This document shows, in pieces, positions 6,089 through 13,456 of a DNA stretch of 16,172 nucleotides (the stretch's first letter is position 1; each line of letters opens with the position of its first letter). A program made the translations under genes and the position numbers. The notes under the pieces are model-generated. The model was not told the origin of the DNA and did not search any database. It saw only the letters and a list, made by a program, of their open reading frames with translations. This DNA is from an uncultured Clostridium sp. (GTDB lineage: Bacteria > Bacillota > Clostridia > Clostridiales > Clostridiaceae): the NCBI GenBank assembly GCA_946575275.1, contig CAMNZV010000015.1:1-16172 (forward strand), given 5' to 3'.

Positions 6089-7681
6089 TTGGCTGATATA
6101 ATAAATCAAATAAATAAAAGAAGAACCTTTGCTATTATTTCTCACCCAGATGCTGGTAAAACAACTTTAACTGAAAAGTTTTTACTATATGGAGGAGCAA
6201 TAAGACTTGCAGGTTCTGTTAAGGCAAGAAAGGCATCAAAGCATGCTGTTTCAGATTGGATGGAAATTGAAAAACAAAGAGGTATTTCAGTAACCTCATC
6301 AGTTATGCAGTTTAATTATAATAATCATTGTATAAATATTTTAGATACTCCAGGGCATCAAGATTTTTCAGAAGATACATATAGAACCTTAATGGCAGCA
6401 GATTCTGCAGTTATGGTTGTAGATGCTGCTAAGGGAGTTGAGGATCAAACAAGAAAATTATTTCACGTTTGTTCTCTTAGAGAAATGCCTATATTTACAT
6501 TTATAAATAAAATGGATAGAGAAGCTCAAGATCCATTTAAATTATTAGATGATATAGAAAACGAACTTGGAATAAAAACTTTTCCGATAAATTGGCCTAT
6601 AGGGTCAGGGAAAGAGTTTAAGGGAGTCTATGAAAGAAGCAATAATAGAATTATAACATTCCAAGGTGGAGAACATGGACAAAAGGAAGCTAAGTCTATA
6701 GAAGGCAGTATTGAAGACCAAAAGTTCAGAGAAATTTTAGGTGAAGCACTTCATGATAAATTAATGGAAGATATCGAACTATTAGATATTGCAGGCGATG
6801 ACTTTGATCTTGAAAAGGTAAGAAGAGGAGAACTAACTCCAGTATTCTTTGGATCAGCACTAACTAACTTTGGAGTGGAACCATTTCTTGAACATTTTTT
6901 AGAAATGACAACATCACCACTGCCTAGAAATTCATCAATAGGTGAAATTAACCCTTTTGATAATAATTTTTCTGCCTTTGTATTTAAGATACAGGCTAAT
7001 ATGAACAAAGCACACAGAGATAGAATTGCTTTTATGAGAATATGTTCAGGTAAATTTGAAAAAGGTATGGAAGTTTATCATATAGAAGAAGGAAAAAAGA
7101 TAAAACTTGCACAACCACAACAATTTATGGCTCAAGATAGGGAAGTTGTGGAAGAGGCATATGCAGGAGATATTATAGGTGTATTTGATCCAGGAATTTT
7201 TTCAATTGGGGATACCTTATGTATGGCTTCAAATAAATTTAAGTTTGAAGGGATACCTGCCTTTGCACCAGAGCATTTTGCAAGGGTTAGACCTGTTGAT
7301 ACTATGAAAAGAAAACAATTTATAAAAGGAATAACACAAATTGCACAAGAAGGAGCAATACAAGTATTTAAAGAACTTCATATAGGTATGGAAGAAATAA
7401 TAGTTGGAGTAGTTGGGGTTTTGCAATTTGAAGTTTTAGAATATAGACTAAACAATGAATATAATGTAGACATAAAAATGGATCAGCTTCCATTTAGATA
7501 TGTTAGATGGATAGAAAATAAAGATTTAGATCCAGATAAATTGAATTTAACCTCAGATACAAAAAAAGTAAAAGATTTAAAAGATAGAAATCTACTTATT
7601 TTTCAAAATGATTGGGGTATAAGTTGGGCATTAGATCATAATAGTGGTATAGTATTATCAGATGTTGGAAAAATCGAATAA
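6089..7681 (+). CDS. prfC: Peptide chain release factor 3 (RF3)
   Basis: Translational GTPase that recycles the class I release factors RF1/RF2 from the ribosome after peptide release. Its 530 residues match the family length. G1 is HPDAGKTT (19-26), the switch I region includes EIEKQRGISVTSS, G3 is DTPGHQDF (86-93) and G4 is NKMDRE (140-145). These are followed by the usual beta-barrel and C-terminal domains (FARVRPVD, GVVGVLQFEVL). It is separated from EF-G and TetM-type proteins by its length and by the KARKASKHAVSDWME stretch. The start is TTG at 6089, 8 bases after AGGAGG (6075-6080). It has its own extended -10 promoter. Only 26 bases and no terminator-like hairpin separate it from the next gene, so readthrough into the polysaccharide genes is likely. 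Confidence 0.97.
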   Translation: MADIINQINKRRTFAIISHPDAGKTTLTEKFLLYGGAIRLAGSVKARKASKHAVSDWMEIEKQRGISVTSSVMQFNYNNHCINILDTPGHQDFSEDTYRTLMAADSAVMVVDAAKGVEDQTRKLFHVCSLREMPIFTFINKMDREAQDPFKLLDDIENELGIKTFPINWPIGSGKEFKGVYERSNNRIITFQGGEHGQKEAKSIEGSIEDQKFREILGEALHDKLMEDIELLDIAGDDFDLEKVRRGELTPVFFGSALTNFGVEPFLEHFLEMTTSPLPRNSSIGEINPFDNNFSAFVFKIQANMNKAHRDRIAFMRICSGKFEKGMEVYHIEEGKKIKLAQPQQFMAQDREVVEEAYAGDIIGVFDPGIFSIGDTLCMASNKFKFEGIPAFAPEHFARVRPVDTMKRKQFIKGITQIAQEGAIQVFKELHIGMEEIIVGVVGVLQFEVLEYRLNNEYNVDIKMDQLPFRYVRWIENKDLDPDKLNLTSDTKKVKDLKDRNLLIFQNDWGISWALDHNSGIVLSDVGKIE

Positions 7682-7707
7682 TTATTATAGAGGATGGGGG
7701 AAATAGA

Positions 7708-8388
7708 ATGGGAGAAGGAAATATAAGAATACAGGACATTATAGATGCTATTAAAAAGAGATGGATAATGATAGTGTCTATTACATTATTAATTACTTCA
7801 ATAGTAACGATTTATAACTTTTTTATAATTAAACCTAGCTATAGGGCATCAACAAAATTATTTGTTGGTAAAGAAGTTCAGGATGGAGACACTACATATA
7901 ATAATAGTGATGTTCAATTATATAAAAATTTATTAAAAACATATTCAAGTGTTATACTTACAAATGATTTGATTACAAGAGCATTTGATAATAAGGGCAT
8001 TAATTTAAGCTCAGGTGTTGCTTTAAATTCATTAACTGTAACACCAAAAACAGATACTCAAATATTAGAGATATCATATGTATCTGGTGATAAACAACTT
8101 TGTATGGATGTGGTTGGAGCAGTAGCTGATGAATTTGTAACCACTTCCACTAAATTAATTTCAAATGCAAATGTTCAAATAATAGAAGAAGTTAAACTTC
8201 CACAAAGTCCCATTAGTCCAAATAAAAAATTAAATATTACTATAGCATTTTTCTTTGGATTAATATTAGGGGTTGCGGTAGCGTTAATGTTAGGTTTATT
8301 AGACACTACTGTTAAGGACAAGGAAAAATTAGAAAACATTCTAGATATACCGGTACTTGGAATTATACCAAATTCGGATAAGGTTTAA
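7708..8388 (+). CDS. Wzz-like polysaccharide chain-length/BY-kinase activator protein (CpsC/CapA/YveK type)
   Basis: Membrane protein of the polysaccharide copolymerase family that sets chain length and, in Gram-positives, activates a separate tyrosine kinase. The 226 residues show a cytoplasmic N-terminus with the Wzz signature (RIQDIIDAIKKRW), TM1 at about 19-41, an extracytoplasmic domain, a proline-rich segment (Pro165, 168, 171) before TM2 at about 176-198, and a cytoplasmic tail (ENILDIPVLGIIP) of the kind that docks on the kinase. Start is ATG with a GGGGGA ribosome site 7 bases upstream. The kinase gene follows after 12 bases, the split arrangement seen in Firmicutes, unlike the fused proteobacterial Wzc. 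No convincing promoter lies between prfC and this gene. Confidence 0.92.
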   Translation: MGEGNIRIQDIIDAIKKRWIMIVSITLLITSIVTIYNFFIIKPSYRASTKLFVGKEVQDGDTTYNNSDVQLYKNLLKTYSSVILTNDLITRAFDNKGINLSSGVALNSLTVTPKTDTQILEISYVSGDKQLCMDVVGAVADEFVTTSTKLISNANVQIIEEVKLPQSPISPNKKLNITIAFFFGLILGVAVALMLGLLDTTVKDKEKLENILDIPVLGIIPNSDKV

Positions 8389-8400
8389 AGGGGGAGTTTT

Positions 8401-9054
8401 ATGTTTATAGTAGAAGAAAAGCCTAAATCAGTTGCTTCTGAAAATTACAGAGTACTAAGGACTAATATTCAATATTCATCCTTTGACAAGGAAATTAAAT
8501 CAATAGTAATTACAAGTTCTGTCCCTGGTGAAGGAAAATCAACAACAGCTGGTAATCTTGCATTATCCTTTGCTCAGACAAGTCAAAAAACCATTATTAT
8601 TGATTGTGATTTGAGAAAACCGACTTTACATAAAAAGTTTAATGTTTCAAATCAATATGGCTTGTCAGATGTATTAGTTGGAAATACTTCACTTGAAAAT
8701 GCACTATCTAAATATAATGATTATTTAGATGTTTTAACTTCAGGTAAAATTCCACCGAATCCTTCAGAGATGCTTGGATCAAAGACTATGGAAAATTTAC
8801 TAGCTTATTTAAAAGATAATTATAATTATGTTATTTTAGATACTGCACCACTTAGAGCAGTAACAGATGCACAAATATTATCTACAAAGGTAGATGGTAT
8901 AATTTTAGTTGTAAAAGCAGAAAGTACTAAAAAGGAAGCTATGCTTCAAGCAAAAGGATTACTTGAAAATGTTAAGGCTAATATACTTGGAACTGTTTTA
9001 AATGGAGTAGAAAACTCAAGAAGTAAATATTATTACTACTATGGTAATGAATAA
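8401..9054 (+). CDS. BY-family tyrosine autokinase for polysaccharide synthesis (CpsD/CapB/YwqD type)
   Basis: Cytoplasmic protein-tyrosine kinase that works with the preceding membrane activator to control polysaccharide assembly. Seen in its 217 residues: the ExxRxxR oligomerisation motif at 14-20 (ENYRVLR), Walker A SVPGEGKS (40-47), Walker A' IIDCDLRKP (66-74) and Walker B VILDTAP (144-150). In the Walker B the second Pro of the usual DTPP is Ala. A C-terminal cluster of five consecutive Tyr (210-214) is the expected autophosphorylation site. The start is ATG at 8401 with GGGGGAG ending four bases upstream. Gene order activator-kinase-phosphatase is a standard phosphoregulatory module. 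Confidence 0.93.
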   Translation: MFIVEEKPKSVASENYRVLRTNIQYSSFDKEIKSIVITSSVPGEGKSTTAGNLALSFAQTSQKTIIIDCDLRKPTLHKKFNVSNQYGLSDVLVGNTSLENALSKYNDYLDVLTSGKIPPNPSEMLGSKTMENLLAYLKDNYNYVILDTAPLRAVTDAQILSTKVDGIILVVKAESTKKEAMLQAKGLLENVKANILGTVLNGVENSRSKYYYYYGNE

Positions 9055-9077
9055 TTTAAATAGCGAGGTGGTAATAT

Positions 9078-9842
9078 ATGATAGATATGCATTCACATAT
9101 AATACCTGGAATTGATGATGGTTCTAAAGATATAGATGAATCTATTGAAATGTTAAAATCAGCAGAATTTTCTGGAACTACAAAAATTATTGCAACACCA
9201 CATTATTCTAGAGTATTTGATGAACCTTTTAATAAGGTTAAGGAAAATTTTGAGAGCCTTAAGGCTACAGCAAAGGAATATAATATTAATTTAGAATTAT
9301 TCTTAGGACAAGAAGTTTATATATCAAAGGATTTAGTTAATAATTATAAGGAAGGGTTAATAGGAACTATTAACAATTCAAAATATATGTTAATTGAATT
9401 TCCTATGAACAATATTGAAAAAGGTTTAATAGAAATGATTTATGAAATAAAGCTATTAAACATACAACCAATAATTGCCCATCCAGAAAGATATCTGCCT
9501 ATAATTAAAAATCCTTTTGAAATCAATAGTTTAATTGATGAAGGTGTTTTATTTCAATTAAATGCAGGTAGTGCAATTGGTAAGTTTGGTAAAGAGGTAA
9601 TGAAGACAAGTAATATATTACTTGACAACAATATATATAGCTTTATTGGGTCAGATGCACATGGAGTAGTAAGCAGAACAACAAATGTTAGTGAATCAAT
9701 TGATTATATTAATGAAAACTATTCTGATTTAGATGAAATATTTATTAAGAATTCAGAAAAGGTTTTGAATAATGAGGATGTATTTTTCATGGGAAATAAG
9801 ATTGAAAAGAAAAAAAGTATATTTAATATATTTAAAAAGTAA
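9078..9842 (+). CDS. PHP-type protein-tyrosine phosphatase (CpsB/CapC/YwqE type)
   Basis: Metal-dependent phosphatase of the PHP superfamily that dephosphorylates the tyrosine cluster of the BY-kinase. Metal ligands are visible in 254 residues: Asp3, His5 and His7 in the DMHSH opening, followed by IPGIDDGS; His42 in ATPHY; Glu79 in GQEV; His135 in AHPERY; and Asp193/His195 in GSDAH. The length is that of the family and no domain is missing. GAGGTGG precedes the ATG. It lies 23 bases after the kinase gene and 50 bases before rfbA, with no clear terminator between, so the sugar-nucleotide genes are probably in the same transcript. Confidence 0.94.
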   Translation: MIDMHSHIIPGIDDGSKDIDESIEMLKSAEFSGTTKIIATPHYSRVFDEPFNKVKENFESLKATAKEYNINLELFLGQEVYISKDLVNNYKEGLIGTINNSKYMLIEFPMNNIEKGLIEMIYEIKLLNIQPIIAHPERYLPIIKNPFEINSLIDEGVLFQLNAGSAIGKFGKEVMKTSNILLDNNIYSFIGSDAHGVVSRTTNVSESIDYINENYSDLDEIFIKNSEKVLNNEDVFFMGNKIEKKKSIFNIFKK

Positions 9843-9892
9843 GGTATTTTTTTAAAAATAAATGAGATAATACAATGTAAAGGAGGAAGGTC

Positions 9893-10759
9893 ATGAAAGG
9901 AATAATACTAGCAGGTGGATCAGGTACAAGATTATATCCAGTTACAAAGGCTATGTCAAAACAGATGGTTCCGGTTTATGACAAACCAATGATATATTAT
10001 CCTATGTCAGTGCTAATGCTTGCAGGAATCAGAGAAATATTAATTATTTCAACGCCCAGAGACATAATAGTATTTAAAGAGCTGTTTGGTGATGGTAATC
10101 AAATAGGACTTAATATTCAATATCAGATTCAAGAAAATCCAAATGGGCTTGCAGAAGCGTTTATTATTGGTGAAGATTTTATTGGAGATGATTCTGTAGC
10201 TATGATTTTAGGGGACAATATTTTTTATGGCCAGAATTTTAGTAATACAGTAAAAGAAGTTTCACAAATAAAAAACGGAGCTATAATTTTTGGATATTAT
10301 GTAAAGGAGCCTAGTGCATTTGGCGTTGTGGAATTTGATGATGATTGGAATGTTATATCATTAGAAGAAAAACCTGAAAAACCAAAATCAAAATATGCAG
10401 TACCAGGGTTGTATTTTTACGACAATACTGTAATTGAGAAGGCGAAATCTTTAAGTCCTTCAAGAAGAGGGGAACTAGAAATAACGGATTTAAATAAATT
10501 ATATATGAAAGAAAATCAATTAAAGGTTAAATTGCTAGGAAGAGGTATGGCGTGGCTTGATACTGGTACACATAGATCTATGTTGCAAGCAGGAAATTTT
10601 GTTGAAACTATTCAGAATACGCAAGGTACATATATTGCGTGTTTAGAAGAAATTGCATATAGAAATGGGTGGATAAATAAAGAACAGATAAGGAATCTAG
10701 CAGAACCATTAATAAAAACAGGATATGGAAATTACTTGTTGGAGATAATATCTGATTAA
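9893..10759 (+). CDS. rfbA: Glucose-1-phosphate thymidylyltransferase
   Basis: First step of dTDP-L-rhamnose synthesis: dTTP plus glucose-1-phosphate gives dTDP-glucose and pyrophosphate. The 288 residues match RmlA/RfbA. The nucleotide-binding signature GGSGTRL is at 8-14, followed by [16 protein letters not shown]. The sugar-nucleotide/Mg site block LGDNIFYG, then [14 protein letters not shown] and the C-terminal WLDTGTH are all present. ATG is six bases after AGGAGG. It is the first gene of the rfbACDB set. It is a standalone short-form enzyme, not a GlmU-like fusion. Confidence 0.97.
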   Translation: MKGIILAGGSGTRLYPVTKAMSKQMVPVYDKPMIYYPMSVLMLAGIREILIISTPRDIIVFKELFGDGNQIGLNIQYQIQENPNGLAEAFIIGEDFIGDDSVAMILGDNIFYGQNFSNTVKEVSQIKNGAIIFGYYVKEPSAFGVVEFDDDWNVISLEEKPEKPKSKYAVPGLYFYDNTVIEKAKSLSPSRRGELEITDLNKLYMKENQLKVKLLGRGMAWLDTGTHRSMLQAGNFVETIQNTQGTYIACLEEIAYRNGWINKEQIRNLAEPLIKTGYGNYLLEIISD

Positions 10760-10791
10760 GAATTTAATAAAATATCGTATGGGGGAACAAT

Positions 10792-11355
10792 ATGAGTAAT
10801 TTTGAAATTAATAAAACTAGTATTGAAGGAATATATGTTATTCAACCAAGAGTTTTTGGAGATAATCGTGGATATTTTATGGAAACGTATAATGAAAAAC
10901 AATTTTTGGATGGTGGACTAGATTTAAGGTTTGTTCAGGATAATGAATCTAAATCTTCAAAAGGTGTTCTTAGAGGTTTGCATTTTCAAACTAAACATTC
11001 TCAGGGGAAACTTGTAAAGGTAACAAAAGGAGAGGTTTTTGATGTTGCAGTTGATTTAAGACATGGTTCACCTACATATGGTAAGTGGGAAGGATTAATT
11101 TTAAGTGAAGATAATAAAAAACAATTTTATATTCCAGAAGGATTTGCACATGGATTTTTGGTTTTGTCAGAGGAAGCAATTTTCAATTACAAATGTACTG
11201 ATTTTTATTATCCAGAGTATGAAGGGGGAATACTTTGGAACGATGAGGAAATAGGTATAGAGTGGCCTTTGGATTTGGTAGAAGAAGTAATTTTATCAGA
11301 TAAAGATAAAAAACATAAAAAATTATCTGAAAGTAATATTTCTTTTGATAATTAG
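10792..11355 (+). CDS. rfbC: dTDP-4-dehydrorhamnose 3,5-epimerase
   Basis: Third step of dTDP-L-rhamnose synthesis: epimerises dTDP-4-keto-6-deoxyglucose at C3 and C5. Cupin-fold protein of 187 residues, the usual RmlC size. Conserved blocks: FGDNRGYFMETYN (22-34), RGLHFQ with catalytic-position His64, DVAVDLRHGSPTYGKW, IPEGFAHGFLVLSE and the YKCTDFY block containing Tyr133. The ribosome site is GGGGGA, six bases before ATG. The gene follows rfbA by 32 bases. Although third in the pathway it is second in the operon, an order common in Firmicutes. Confidence 0.96.
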   Translation: MSNFEINKTSIEGIYVIQPRVFGDNRGYFMETYNEKQFLDGGLDLRFVQDNESKSSKGVLRGLHFQTKHSQGKLVKVTKGEVFDVAVDLRHGSPTYGKWEGLILSEDNKKQFYIPEGFAHGFLVLSEEAIFNYKCTDFYYPEYEGGILWNDEEIGIEWPLDLVEEVILSDKDKKHKKLSESNISFDN

Positions 11356-11367
11356 GAGGAAAGGAAA

Positions 11368-12258
11368 ATGAAGATATTAATTACTGGTGGAAATGGGCAA
11401 TTAGGAAGTGAGCTTAGGGAAATTATCACAACTGGAAAAAGTGATATTGGGAAAATAGATACTACTAATATTCAAGCATATTATTATGATTTTGATGAAC
11501 TTGATATTACAAAAAAAGATGAGGTTGATAAGTGTTTAGAAGGACTAAAACCAGATGTTGTTATAAATTGTGCAGCCTATACTAATGTAGATGGATGTGA
11601 AAGTAGTATTGATATGGCATTTAAGGTTAACTCTATAGGACCTAGAAATTTGGCAATTGCATGTGAAAAAATTGATGCTAAATTAATACAAATATCAACG
11701 GACTATGTCTTTTCCGGAGATGAAGAAAAAGTAAAATATGAGTTTGATATAACTAATCCTAAAAGTGTGTATGGAACAACTAAACTTTTAGGCGAAAATT
11801 ATGTTCGTGAATTTTCAACAAAGTATTTTATTGTAAGAACAGCATGGCTTTATGGTAAAACAGGAAAGAATTTTGTTTATACTATGATGAATTTAGCAAA
11901 GGATTATCCAAGTATAAATGTTGTAAATGATCAAAAAGGAAATCCTACAAATGCTAATGATTTAGCGTACCACATTTTAGAGTTGATAAATACAGAAGAA
12001 TACGGAATATATCATTGTACTGGAGAAGGTGAATGTACTTGGTTTGAATTTGCAAGTAAAATTATAGAATTGTCTAAGGAAGATTGTATAGTTAAGCCTT
12101 GCACAACAGAGGAGTTTCCAAGGCCAGCTAAAAGACCAATTAATTCATCACTTGATAATATGATGCTTAGAAATACAATTGGAAATAGAATGAGAAGCTG
12201 GGAAGAAGCAATAGAGTGCTTTATGATAAAAAATATGAAAGATAAAGGTAATAGATAA
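11368..12258 (+). CDS. rfbD: dTDP-4-dehydrorhamnose reductase
   Basis: Final step of the pathway: NAD(P)H-dependent reduction giving dTDP-L-rhamnose. An extended short-chain dehydrogenase of 296 residues, with the nucleotide-binding motif GGNGQLG (7-13), VINCAAYTNVDGCE (65-78), the STDYVFSG block (110-117) and the catalytic YxxxK at Tyr135/Lys139. The segment at about 21-42 is slightly longer than in the E. coli enzyme. AGGAGG lies shortly before the ATG. The stop codon overlaps the rfbB start by one base (TAATG), indicating translational coupling. Confidence 0.96.
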   Translation: MKILITGGNGQLGSELREIITTGKSDIGKIDTTNIQAYYYDFDELDITKKDEVDKCLEGLKPDVVINCAAYTNVDGCESSIDMAFKVNSIGPRNLAIACEKIDAKLIQISTDYVFSGDEEKVKYEFDITNPKSVYGTTKLLGENYVREFSTKYFIVRTAWLYGKTGKNFVYTMMNLAKDYPSINVVNDQKGNPTNANDLAYHILELINTEEYGIYHCTGEGECTWFEFASKIIELSKEDCIVKPCTTEEFPRPAKRPINSSLDNMMLRNTIGNRMRSWEEAIECFMIKNMKDKGNR

Positions 12259-13310
12259 TGAAGACATATTTGGTAACTGGTGGGGCAGGATTTATAGGTT
12301 CAAATTTTGTAATATATATGCTTAATAAATACAAAGATATTAAAATTATTAATTTAGATGCCTTAACTTATGCAGGGAATTTAGAGAATTTAAAAGTTCT
12401 TGAAGGTAATAATAATCATATATTTGTACATGGTAATATTTGTGACAAAGAATTGGTTCAAGGGCTATTTAAAAATTACAAAGTAGATTATGTTGTTAAT
12501 TTTGCAGCAGAATCTCATGTGGATAGAAGTATAATTGAGCCAGAAATATTTGCAAAAACAAATGTTATGGGCACAGTAAATTTATTAAATTGCGCTAAAG
12601 AATATTGGGAAACAAAAGATGGATTTAAGGAAGGGGTAAAATACATACAAGTTTCAACTGACGAAGTCTATGGTTCTTTAGGTGATACAGGGTATTTTAC
12701 TGAAAATACTCCAATAGACCCTCATAGTCCATATTCATCAAGTAAGGCAGGGGGTGATCTTATGGTTAAAGCTTATGGAGATACCTATAAGATGCCAATT
12801 AACATTACAAGATGCTCTAATAATTATGGACCTTTTCAATTTCCAGAAAAGTTAATACCCCTATTAATTAATAATTGTTTAAATCACAAAGAGTTACCTA
12901 TTTATGGAGATGGAATGAATATAAGAGATTGGTTATTTGTAGAAGACCATTGTAAGGCTATAGATATGGTAATTAACAAAGGAATACTTGGAGAAGTTTA
13001 TAATATTGGTGGACATAATGAAAGAACAAATCTTCAAATAATTGATACAGTTATTAAATATTTAAATGAGAATGTAGATAGTGAAATTACAGATAACCTA
13101 AAGACCTTTGTTGAAGATAGAAAGGGTCATGATAGAAGATATGGCATAGATCCTACAAAAATTAAGGATGAATTAGGGTGGTATCCTGAAACTACATTTG
13201 AGGTTGGGATAGTTAAGACTATAGAGTGGTATTTGAGTAATAAACTCTGGATGAAAAATATAGTGAGTGGTAATTATAAAGATTATTACGATAATATGTA
13301 TAAAAGGTAA
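12258..13310 (+). CDS. rfbB: dTDP-glucose 4,6-dehydratase
   Basis: Second step of dTDP-L-rhamnose synthesis: dTDP-glucose to dTDP-4-keto-6-deoxyglucose with bound NAD. The 350 residues match RmlB. GGAGFIG (8-14) binds NAD; NFAAESHVDRS (81-91), STDEVYG with the dehydratase Asp135/Glu136 pair, and YSSSK (Tyr159, Lys163) complete the active site. RCSNNYGPFQFPEKLIPL and the GDGMNIRDWLFVEDHCKA block confirm the subfamily. It overlaps rfbD by one base. Its product is also the precursor of dTDP-amino sugars, which matters for the WecF-like gene downstream. Confidence 0.97.
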   Translation: MKTYLVTGGAGFIGSNFVIYMLNKYKDIKIINLDALTYAGNLENLKVLEGNNNHIFVHGNICDKELVQGLFKNYKVDYVVNFAAESHVDRSIIEPEIFAKTNVMGTVNLLNCAKEYWETKDGFKEGVKYIQVSTDEVYGSLGDTGYFTENTPIDPHSPYSSSKAGGDLMVKAYGDTYKMPINITRCSNNYGPFQFPEKLIPLLINNCLNHKELPIYGDGMNIRDWLFVEDHCKAIDMVINKGILGEVYNIGGHNERTNLQIIDTVIKYLNENVDSEITDNLKTFVEDRKGHDRRYGIDPTKIKDELGWYPETTFEVGIVKTIEWYLSNKLWMKNIVSGNYKDYYDNMYKR

Positions 13311-13312
13311 AT

Positions 13313-13350
13313 TCCAAAATAGTCTATATGAAAATATAGACTATTTTGGA
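13313..13350 (+). terminator. Perfect 17-bp hairpin with GAAA loop after rfbB
   Basis: Stem TCCAAAATAGTCTATAT (13313-13329) and its exact complement (13334-13350) closed by a GAAA tetraloop. It begins 2 bases after the rfbB stop codon. No T run follows (TTGGATAAAT), so it is not a classic Rho-independent terminator. It may act as a partial terminator, a 3'-end stabiliser for the rhamnose transcript, or a site for processing or antitermination. Confidence 0.55.
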
Positions 13351-13389
13351 TTGGATAAATTAAGTTAACAAGTAGAAATAGTCTTTAAG

Positions 13390-13418
13390 TAGACATAATA
13401 AATTATTAATAGTATAAT
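13390..13418 (+). promoter_or_regulatory. Near-consensus internal promoter before the capD-like gene
   Basis: -35 TAGACA (13390-13395, five of six), an exact 17-base spacer, and -10 TATAAT (13413-13418, perfect). Transcription would start near 13425 and give a leader of about 30 bases. A 7-base direct repeat AAGTAGA (13370-13376 and 13387-13393) ends on the -35. This makes the downstream genes independently expressible. Confidence 0.65.
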
Positions 13419-13442
13419 TCAAATAGAATTTAATTTCAGTTT

Positions 13443-13447
13443 GGAGG
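13443..13447 (+). promoter_or_regulatory. Ribosome binding site deciding the capD-like start
   Basis: GGAGG lies 9 bases before the ATG at 13457 but only 3 bases before an in-frame TTG at 13451. Spacing favours the ATG. Confidence 0.6.
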
Positions 13448-13456
13448 AATTTGACT

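Noticed and set aside
6751..7426. Two minus-strand open frames (85 and 65 codons) within prfC
   Set aside because: Both are antisense to well-conserved RF3 coding sequence and have no start signals.
9848..9863. A/T inverted repeat TATTTTT/AAAAATA after the phosphatase gene
   Set aside because: Short, only A and T, with no T tract after it; not a credible terminator.
9843..9892. Extended -10-like TGAGATAAT (9863-9871) before rfbA
   Set aside because: No -35 and the start point would fall on the ribosome site, leaving almost no leader; more likely chance in AT-rich DNA.
13311..13456. JUMPstart/ops-like or EAR-like antitermination element
   Set aside because: No ops sequence is present and nothing recognisable as EAR; only the simple hairpin and a promoter are seen.
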